DNA from: an uncultured Bacilli bacterium
GTDB lineage: Bacteria; Bacillota_I; Bacilli_A; RF39; UBA660
Assembly (NCBI GenBank): GCA_910576925.1
Contig: CAJTKB010000010.1
Location: 1 to 37,840 of the forward strand
DNA length: 37,840 nucleotides
Direction: 5' to 3'
Part shown: positions 32,901 through 37,840 of the stretch, piece after piece
Layout: the number at the start of each line of letters is the position of its first letter
Numbering within the stretch: position 1 is the first letter of the stretch
Translations under genes and position numbers: made by a program
Notes under the pieces: generated by a model
Told to the model about the DNA's origin: nothing
Database searches by the model: none
What the model saw: the letters and a program-made list of their open reading frames with translations, nothing else

Positions 32901-34549
32901 AAACTAGTATAATCATTTTGAGTAGTTTGAACATAATCATTCGAATTATTATTTTTTCTTCCTTGAAATATTTGTTCTAAGTTTAAAGATAATTCTTTGG
33001 CTTCATCACTATTAGTAGCAAAATATCTTATTGTTTTTGTATTATTCCAAGTATGAGGAAGAGATTTTATATAATCCCATCTATTTTTATTTTTTTCATT
33101 TGTAAATACTACTATTTTTAAATCTTCGTAACTATGAAAAGTTATCAATTGAAGAATTAGACCATCTATAAAGTAAGATTTTTGTCTTCCATCTCCAATT
33201 ATTGCAGAAATGTTATTTTTAGCAAATGAAAGATTTATTGGAACATTTTCTAATTCTTTTGATTCCTTTCCTAAGTCTAGAACAAGTTGTTCTAAATTAT
33301 CATCTTCTAAAGAAAATCTTTTTTCTGGATATTTTACTATTCCTTTAAAGTTTGTTCCACCTAATCCTAGACGTAAGTCTAAAAAGTCATTTTGATCTAT
33401 TTCTCTTTCCCATAATGATCTTTTTCTTTGCACAATAATATTATAGCATTCTTCTAAAGTAATGTAGTTTTCAAGAAGAACTTGTCTTTCCTTTTCCATT
33501 TCATTATGTATTGTATTTCTTTTTTCATCAATATACTCTTTGTATTTATTTTGACGTAATTCTTCTCTTTTTCTTTGTTGTTTTTTCTGATAACGTTTAT
33601 TAAGAAGAGGCCAGAATATCATAGTTAAAAGCATTGCTACACACATTATTATATTTGGTAGAGCTGAATAGATATCTTTTTCTCCTGATATTACAGATGA
33701 TACTGAAGAATAGCCCATCATTAATGAGACCATTCCCATACTAATCATTGGTCCTATTACATATAAAAGAGGGGTATTATCAACCTTTTCTTTAGCTGGT
33801 GGAGGATCAATTGATATTTCAACAGGTTCTATTCCTGATTTAAATCTTGGTGATCTAAAGAAATAGTCTTCTTCATTATAAAATTCTATATTTTCTTCTG
33901 AAATATTTTCTTCATTTATTATAGGTTGAACTAAAGCTCTTTTTGGAGAAAATGTGCTATTATCTACTTTTATTAAATCTCCTATTCTATTTACTATTAT
34001 AGAATCTCCCAATACTATAATTTTTAATCCCATTATAAAAATAATATCTCCATGATATAATCTTTTACTGGATATTAATTCATTATTAACATAAGTACCA
34101 TAATTACTATTTAAATCCTCTATATACCAAGTATTGTCTTTATATGTTAATAAACTATGTTTTTTGGATACTAAGGGATAGTTATAATTAATTTGTGCTT
34201 CAGGGTTGTTACCTATTAAGATAGAAGTATTTGGGTTTACTAGTAAATGCTGATAGTTTTTATCTGATGATGGGGAGCAATAAAGTAGTATATAATCATT
34301 TTCATTATTTATTCTTATAAAGTAAAGATTATATTCTTTTAAAATCATAGAGTCTAGTTCTTTATTGTTAGATACTATTTTGGCTTCAAAATTACTCTTT
34401 AAATACCAAATATCATTTTTTGCTTCAATACTTATTAAGTTTTTTGTGTTTCCTAAACCGTCTATATCTGTAATCCAAAATGTTCCAGATACAGTCGTTG
34501 GTAAAGTAAAATTATATATTTTAGTACGTTTAATTAATCTAACTATCAT
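29930..34549 (-). CDS. essC: Type VII secretion ATPase EssC (FtsK/SpoIIIE family)
   Basis: The 1539-residue motor has an N-terminal FHA region (about 105-180, with IGNNPEAQI, SKKHSLL and NSNYGTYVN) and two membrane helices near 262-283 and 295-317. Three ATPase-like domains follow. The first active P-loop is GMTGSGKSEL (about residue 720), with ISDEFAEL (about 838). The second is GSTGSGKEL (about 1066). The third domain has lost its P-loop (TGNDIHS). This matches EssC/YukBA of type VIIb systems in length and order. It drives export of WXG100-type proteins. It starts behind GGGGTG and leads the operon essC-esaB-69 aa-78 aa. EssB, EssA and EsaA partners are not in the window. Confidence 0.95.
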   Translation of the reverse strand: MIVRLIKRTKIYNFTLPTTVSGTFWITDIDGLGNTKNLISIEAKNDIWYLKSNFEAKIVSNNKELDSMILKEYNLYFIRINNENDYILLYCSPSSDKNYQHLLVNPNTSILIGNNPEAQINYNYPLVSKKHSLLTYKDNTWYIEDLNSNYGTYVNNELISSKRLYHGDIIFIMGLKIIVLGDSIIVNRIGDLIKVDNSTFSPKRALVQPIINEENISEENIEFYNEEDYFFRSPRFKSGIEPVEISIDPPPAKEKVDNTPLLYVIGPMISMGMVSLMMGYSSVSSVISGEKDIYSALPNIIMCVAMLLTMIFWPLLNKRYQKKQQRKREELRQNKYKEYIDEKRNTIHNEMEKERQVLLENYITLEECYNIIVQRKRSLWEREIDQNDFLDLRLGLGGTNFKGIVKYPEKRFSLEDDNLEQLVLDLGKESKELENVPINLSFAKNNISAIIGDGRQKSYFIDGLILQLITFHSYEDLKIVVFTNEKNKNRWDYIKSLPHTWNNTKTIRYFATNSDEAKELSLNLEQIFQGRKNNNSNDYVQTTQNDYTSFKPYFFIIIDDFKSVRELEIIKDICNESTNIGFSLMIINNRLTNLPNECHTFISIGDKMSGIFENELVSNKQKEFIADYNLNIDMHQCTKRLANIPIEIEKENSSLPTMISFLEMYDVGKVEQLNILDRWRNSNPTKTLQVPIGVNKNRELFKLDLHEKAHGPHGLIAGMTGSGKSELIITYILSIAINYTPNEVNFILIDYKGGGLAGAFENKETGVKLPHLAGTITNLDTVEMNRSLSSIKSELRRRQRIFNEARDSLNESTIDIYKYQTLYRENLVKTPVPHLLIISDEFAELKDQQPDFMDELISTARIGRSLGVHLILATQKPAGVVNDQIWSNSKFRICLKVQDRTDSMDMIKCADAASLKETGRFYLQVGYNELFALGQSAFSGAKYYPVEKRKKKIDERIDFIDNVGNVIRSIDSANKQLVLNAEGEEITSIIKHIVQIAKKENIEIKKLWLDKIPEYIYTEQLKEKYKFIVEAGNINPIVGEYDDPNNQKQGLLTLPLSKDGNTIIYGSTGSGKELLISNIIYSTITDHSPQETNFYILDFGAETLRVFQKAPQVGDIIFSSEEEKVANLYKLLQSELENRKKLFVDYNGDFDFYCKHSGKTLPLIIVIINNYDAYIESYDEYEDLFSLLTREGFKYGITFIVSAATTTTLRYRLRQNFKQNLVLQFNDQSDYNSVLGNIQKKYPSKIYGRGLVKLDEIHEFQVAYPYQNERMSEYLKVISAKLAQIFEYKAPKVPVLPINITHQVVENYLNNIQIVPVGIYKDTLQVSTIDLAKNYNYLITGNDIHSYYAFLNNFYKTISFIENRKVIVIDTFEIIKENLKNTLLVKQDFNAIISKINEDLENQINLYKENNYQNDILNNKVRTTVIILGLDNLLTKLDLNLKNKFTQSLMEGVNLNTYNFVIVDSSEKIKNISYEQWYKQTFNQANGLWLGSGVLDQFTIKLASSPRYLRTELKKGFAVLIEKGRPNIIKLLEGVLEDE

Positions 34550-34718
34550 AATTACACCCCATTTAAAAGTATATAATCATACTTTTCTATTCTTTTATCC
34601 TAAATTAATTATATCTAGAAATAAGGCTTTTTTCAAGGAAATATTGTTATTATATTTAATTATAATAAGCCCAATCAACGTTTCATTATTTTTATATATT
34701 ATTATGGAGGAATATTTT
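34550..34718. promoter_or_regulatory. Divergent intergenic region of essC and the ZIP transporter, with a dyad
   Basis: AAAAGTAT (34,565-34,572) and ATACTTTT (34,579-34,586) form a perfect dyad with a 6-base loop, about 15 bases upstream of the essC start and just before its ribosome binding site. It could be an operator or a messenger hairpin controlling essC translation. TATAAT-like boxes occur on both strands but without good -35 partners. Confidence 0.4.
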
Positions 34719-35519
34719 ATGATAGATTTTTTTATAGGACTTTCGCCAGTGTATCAAGCCTTAATTGCTGGGTTATTTACTTGGAGTATTACATTACTTG
34801 GTGCTAGTGTTGTCTTTTTCTTCAAAAAGACTAATGATACTTTTATGGATGCTATGCTAGGATTTTCAGCAGGTGTTATGATTGCTGCAAGCTTCTTTTC
34901 ATTAATTGAACCTGCAATAGAAATGTCAGAAAGTTTAAATCAAATTGGTTTTATTGTAGTTAGTGTTGGTTTTATATTAGGAATAGTATTACTTTATCTT
35001 AGTGATTTACTTTATAAGTATATTGATAAAAAAAAGAAAAGATATACAGCTGACAGTAAAAAAAGATGTTTAATGCTTATTTCTTCTATAACCCTTCACA
35101 ATATACCTGAAGGCCTTGTAATTGGGGTTGGTTTTGGTTCTTTGATTTATAATATTACAGGTTCTAGTTTAATGTCTTGTATTACTTTAGCACTTGGTAT
35201 TGGAATACAAAATTTTCCTGAAGGAAGTGCTGTTAGCCTACCTCTTAGAAGAGAGGGATATAGTCGATTTAAAGCTTTCTTCATTGGCCAGTTAAGTGCA
35301 ATAGTTGAACCAATAGCAGCGGTAATTGGTGCCATACTTGTTATGAAAATTAAGTGTATTCTACCATATTTGTTAGCAATGGCTGCTGGTGCAATGTTTT
35401 ATGTTGTAGTTAGTGATTTGATACCAGAAAGTCAAAAGAATAAAAAGAAAAACCTAATGACTATTGTAACCCTACTTGGATTCGTAGTTATGATGGTATT
35501 AGATGTTAGCTTAGGCTAA
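34719..35519 (+). CDS. ZIP family metal transporter (GufA/ZupT-like)
   Basis: I choose the ATG at 34,719 behind GGAGGA; a longer frame going upstream has no start signal and runs over the essC promoter. The 266-residue protein has about eight membrane helices and a basic loop (YIDKKKKRYTADSKKR) after the third. It has the metal-site motifs HNIPEG and QNFPEG, where the latter has Gln instead of the common His. ZIP proteins bring zinc, iron or manganese into the cell. The gene has its own terminator and is not tied to its neighbours. Confidence 0.9.
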   Translation: MIDFFIGLSPVYQALIAGLFTWSITLLGASVVFFFKKTNDTFMDAMLGFSAGVMIAASFFSLIEPAIEMSESLNQIGFIVVSVGFILGIVLLYLSDLLYKYIDKKKKRYTADSKKRCLMLISSITLHNIPEGLVIGVGFGSLIYNITGSSLMSCITLALGIGIQNFPEGSAVSLPLRREGYSRFKAFFIGQLSAIVEPIAAVIGAILVMKIKCILPYLLAMAAGAMFYVVVSDLIPESQKNKKKNLMTIVTLLGFVVMMVLDVSLG

Positions 35520-35549
35520 AAATAAGTCACTTAATTGTGACCTATTTTT
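35520..35549. terminator. Bidirectional terminator between ZIP and endolysin genes
   Basis: GTCAC (35,526-35,530) and GTGAC (35,537-35,541), extended by ATAAG/CTAT-type pairing, are flanked by A-rich and T-rich runs. It lies between convergent genes. Confidence 0.65.
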
Positions 35550-36260
35550 TTATTCAAGATAAAGTTTTTGTCCTTTTTTTAACCTTATAGCATACATATC
35601 ATCTTTTTGGCAAGTAAATATCAACTTTGAATTAATTGATTCCTCCTTATTTTTTTCGTCTTCTACTGGTGGTTCTTTTGTATCATCTGGTATTTCTTTT
35701 TCTGATTCATTGTTATCTGGTGGTAATATGGGCTCTTCTTTATTTTCTGACTCTATCTTTTTAAATGTATAGCCATTACTATTTAAAATTTTTATACTAT
35801 CATCTATCCATAAGCATTCGGTTGGATCTTTTCCATTGTTAATGACCCAAGTTCCATAATTATTTTTGTACCAACCAGAACCAGTAAACTTTCCTCTACC
35901 GCATTCAAAGTGGCAGTGGTTTCCTGTTGCAATACCTTTAGTGCCTTCTTGATAAAAAACTTCGCCTTTTTTTATTACCTTACCAATATATAGATTACTT
36001 ACATCATTATCGTGAGCAAAAAGTATTGTCATATAATCTATTGTTCCATCTGGATATTCTACTTTATCTATACTTTCTAGCCAGACTTCATTAGCATCAC
36101 TTGTATAAATCTTTCTTACTACGCCTGTGAATGGAGCTAATATATTATCTATTCCTGTGTCACTGCCTGCCTCATCTATTGCAAAACTTCCCTTATGACT
36201 TCCCATATTATACCCCTGAGTTATTCTCATATAAGGACTTGGATAAAGTGGTTTCTCCAT
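35550..36260 (-). CDS. M23-family peptidase (phage endolysin-like)
   Basis: The 236-residue protein has an M23 (lysostaphin-type) fold. SHKGSFAIDEAG carries the first zinc His22 and Asp29, and GNHCHFECG carries the HxH pair. There is no signal peptide. A Pro/Glu-rich linker (about 170-210) leads to a short C-terminal segment (YAIRLKKGQKLYLE). Lacking a signal, it would need the adjacent holin to reach the wall, as phage lysins do. ATG and the holin TAA overlap in TAATG, so the two are coupled. It is likely a domesticated phage lysis gene or a toxin-release device. Confidence 0.85.
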   Translation of the reverse strand: MEKPLYPSPYMRITQGYNMGSHKGSFAIDEAGSDTGIDNILAPFTGVVRKIYTSDANEVWLESIDKVEYPDGTIDYMTILFAHDNDVSNLYIGKVIKKGEVFYQEGTKGIATGNHCHFECGRGKFTGSGWYKNNYGTWVINNGKDPTECLWIDDSIKILNSNGYTFKKIESENKEEPILPPDNNESEKEIPDDTKEPPVEDEKNKEESINSKLIFTCQKDDMYAIRLKKGQKLYLE

Positions 36261-36601
36261 TATTTACCACTTCCTGTCTCTATAAGATTTTCTTTCGCTA
36301 CCTCAATAACATTTTTATTTATTATATCTCTATATGATGCTATTTTTCCTTCAAGAGACTTGTAGATAGTATCTGCTCCTATAAAGCTGAAAAGTCCTAC
36401 CCAAAGACTTTCTGGAAAATTAATATTGGTAAATGTTATACAGAAAACTAGACCAAATACCATATTTACTATTAAACTATAAATAGATAGACAATTTGAG
36501 CATTTAAAGTACTTTTTTGTTTTCTGAATAAATGCACAAGTTATAGTACTCATTGCAATTGAAACTACTAACATTTGTTGCAAGAGTGATAATTTTAACA
36601 T
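36260..36601 (-). CDS. Phage holin-like membrane protein
   Basis: The 113-residue protein has hydrophobic segments at about 5-25, 40-60 and 66-78 (LWVGLFSFIGADTIYKSLEGK) and a charged C-terminal tail. This shape, and the one-base overlap with an endolysin gene, match phage holins, which form membrane holes that let the lysin out. Two cysteines lie in KCSNCLS. GAGGAG precedes the ATG. No other phage genes are near, so the pair is isolated from any prophage. Confidence 0.75.
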   Translation of the reverse strand: MLKLSLLQQMLVVSIAMSTITCAFIQKTKKYFKCSNCLSIYSLIVNMVFGLVFCITFTNINFPESLWVGLFSFIGADTIYKSLEGKIASYRDIINKNVIEVAKENLIETGSGK

Positions 36602-36737
36602 AATAATCTCCTCATACCATTATATGTTATAATATATTTTTTGCTACAGAATATTTATGTTTTATTAACTTATTATTTGAGATATTATATATTGATATCA
36701 TATTTAATTACTTTATCAGACTATAATATAATAGTAT

Positions 36738-36771
36738 AAAAAAGTATTGGAAATTTAATCCAATACTTTTT
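36738..36771. terminator. Terminator after rpsI
   Basis: AGTATTGGA (36,743-36,751) and TCCAATACT (36,759-36,767) form a 9-bp stem with a 7-base loop, with A-run before and T-run after. It closes the rplM-rpsI operon. The 36,602-36,737 stretch shows only AT-rich promoter-like DNA. Confidence 0.85.
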
Positions 36772-36783
36772 GTTTGGTTTATT

Positions 36784-37209
36784 TTAACGTTTACTAAATT
36801 GTGGTGCACGACGTGCTTTCTTTAATCCTGGTTTCTTACGCTCTTTTTTACGAGAATCACGTGTTATAAATCCAGCTTTTTTTAAGACTTTTCTATAACT
36901 ATTTTCAGAATCAGTTGGAGTTGTAGAATCATATTGTAATAAAGCTCTTGTAATACCTAAACGAATTGCTCCAGTTTGTCCTGAGAAACCTCCTCCTGAT
37001 ACTTTAGCATCAATATCAAATATTTCTCTAGTACCTGTTAAATCTAATGGTTGAGTTAAATCCATTACTAATACTTCATATGGTAAATACTCATTTACAT
37101 CACGTCCATTAATTGTTATTTTACCTTTACCTGGTGTTAATGTTACACGAGCAACACTTGTTTTTCTTCTACCTGTTCCAGTATATACTTTTTTATCATT
37201 TTTTGCCAT
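36784..37209 (-). CDS. rpsI: 30S ribosomal protein S9 (uS9)
   Basis: The 141-residue protein has YTGTGRRKTSVARV near the N-terminus, GRDVNEYLP, and the conserved C-terminus ending RRAPQFSKR, whose last arginine contacts P-site tRNA. It is a little longer than the usual 130 residues because of the extra N-terminal MAKNDKKV. It shares TAATG with rplM, the standard bacterial order. Confidence 0.99.
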   Translation of the reverse strand: MAKNDKKVYTGTGRRKTSVARVTLTPGKGKITINGRDVNEYLPYEVLVMDLTQPLDLTGTREIFDIDAKVSGGGFSGQTGAIRLGITRALLQYDSTTPTDSENSYRKVLKKAGFITRDSRKKERKKPGLKKARRAPQFSKR

Positions 37210-37640
37210 TATTTAACCTCCATAATTTCTGGTTTTTGTGCACTATGTTTATGCTCATTTCCTGCATATACAAATAATTTTTTATACATAGAGCGACCTA
37301 GACGATTTTTAGGAAGCATACCTTTTACTGCACGTTCTACCATCTCAACTGGATATTCTTCCTGCATAGTTCTTGCTGTTCTTTCTCTTAATCCACCTGG
37401 ATATTGTGAGTGATTATAATAAATTTTCTTATCTAACTTATTACCTGTTAGTTTAGCTTTTTCAGCATTAATTATGATGATGTAATCTCCGCAGTCAATA
37501 TGTGGAGTATAAGTTGCTTTATTTTTTCCTCTTAAGATATGTGCTGCTTTACTAGCTACACGTCCTAGTGGAACATCAGTTGCATCTATTACATACCATT
37601 TACGTTCTACTTCTTCTTTTTTTTGCATATAACTTTTCAT
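37209..37640 (-). CDS. rplM: 50S ribosomal protein L13 (uL13)
   Basis: The 143-residue protein has KWYVIDATDVPLGRVAS, DCGDYIIIINAEK and the C-terminal PKNRLGRSMYKKLFVYAG, all typical of bacterial L13, at normal length. AAGGAGA precedes the ATG. It is transcribed with rpsI from the promoter at 37,724-37,752. Confidence 0.99.
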   Translation of the reverse strand: MKSYMQKKEEVERKWYVIDATDVPLGRVASKAAHILRGKNKATYTPHIDCGDYIIIINAEKAKLTGNKLDKKIYYNHSQYPGGLRERTARTMQEEYPVEMVERAVKGMLPKNRLGRSMYKKLFVYAGNEHKHSAQKPEIMEVK

Positions 37641-37664
37641 ATTTTTTCTCCTTTATCCATTACT

Positions 37665-37693
37665 TAAATTAAGTTTTCCCAGGACTTAATTTA
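37665..37693 (-). promoter_or_regulatory. Leader hairpin of the rplM-rpsI transcript (possible L13 leader)
   Basis: TAAATTAAG and CTTAATTTA form a perfect 9-bp stem with an 11-base loop containing CCTGGGAAAA (minus strand), between promoter and rplM. Low-GC Gram-positives have an L13 leader RNA here. Whether this fits that family needs a covariance search. Confidence 0.4.
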
Positions 37694-37723
37694 TAGTGGG
37701 GATATTTCAATGTACCAATTTTG

Positions 37724-37752
37724 ATTATACTAAATAATATATGTAAAATCAA
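37724..37752 (-). promoter_or_regulatory. Promoter of rplM-rpsI
   Basis: On the minus strand TTGATT (37,752-37,747) and TATAAT (37,729-37,724) are 17 bases apart, a near-consensus sigma-A promoter fitting a highly expressed ribosomal operon. Confidence 0.8.
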
Positions 37753-37799
37753 GCATTTTTATTGTGATTTATGGCTTTTTTGTATATTTACTGAACTGC

Positions 37800-37839
37800 A
37801 AAAGTAAATGCAACCCTAAAAAGACTATATAGTTGCAGT
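37800..37839 (-). terminator. Possible terminator of a gene right of the window
   Basis: TGCAAC and GTTGCA arms (37,832-37,837 and 37,809-37,814), read on the minus strand and followed by TTTACTTTT, could end a gene lying beyond the window. The loop of 17 bases is large, so this is a weak call. Confidence 0.35.
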
Positions 37840-37840
37840 A

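Noticed and set aside
34365..34718. Longer N-terminus for the ZIP transporter
   Set aside because: The added part overlaps the start of essC and its promoter region; GGAGGA at 34,707 sets the start at 34,719.
1..37840. Genetic code 4 (TGA as Trp)
   Set aside because: TGA ends genes in the window, such as the methyltransferase at 5140-5142, and Trp codons in conserved motifs are TGG.

Overview
The window is a very AT-rich (clearly below 35% GC by eye) stretch of a low-GC Gram-positive chromosome. Ribosomal proteins uL13 and uS9, a type VII secretion ATPase of EssC type, an HtrA protease and strong GGAGG ribosome binding sites all point to Bacillota. I cannot name the genus. TGA is used as a stop (for example at 5140-5142), so this is not a Mycoplasma-type code.

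From right to left the window holds a chromosomal backbone (about 24,740-37,840) and two integrated elements (about 1-24,740). The backbone carries rplM-rpsI, a holin and M23 endolysin pair, a ZIP metal transporter, a reduced type VII secretion cluster (EssC, a YukD/EsaB-like protein and two small helical proteins), a SpoIID-like protein, a zinc-dependent phospholipase C-like protein, and an Abi_2/HEPN gene overlapping an htrA-like protease gene. Next comes the start of an N-acetylmuramoyl-L-alanine amidase gene (24,737-24,787), which breaks off exactly at its first zinc-ligand motif (DAGHGG).

The amidase resumes 8.3 kb away at 16,409 (HGGDDPGA) and breaks off again at about 16,173, at its second conserved motif (NHINAGGGE). 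Two large-serine-recombinase elements therefore appear to be inserted in one amidase gene, at two different conserved motifs. Element 2 (about 16,404-24,742) is an integrative mobilizable element. It has a serine recombinase, two winged-helix proteins, a divergent Xre-type regulator with a membrane protein, a hairpin-rich oriT carrying a pMV158-like TAGTGTG/TTA nick sequence, a MobV relaxase, a membrane protein, and an unusual fusion of a DEDDh exonuclease, a PD-(D/E)XK-like nuclease and two zinc ribbons.

Element 1 (left of about 16,172, left end not seen) is a compact defence island. It carries a partial HipA/CtkA-like kinase, a second serine recombinase with small accessory ORFs, a lone C5-cytosine methyltransferase, and a five-gene operon in which type I restriction genes hsdR-hsdM-hsdS run directly into a 'two-headed' GHKL ATPase (an Hsp90/MutL-like domain plus a histidine-kinase-like domain) and a receiver-like partner protein. 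A Fic AMP-transferase with a VbhA-like N-terminus and a winged-helix-like protein follow.

The most promising candidate for an undescribed system is the GHKL ATPase and receiver-like pair built into the type I restriction operon. The exonuclease/nuclease/zinc-ribbon fusion on the mobilizable element comes next. All functions are read from sequence motifs by eye; no database search was possible.
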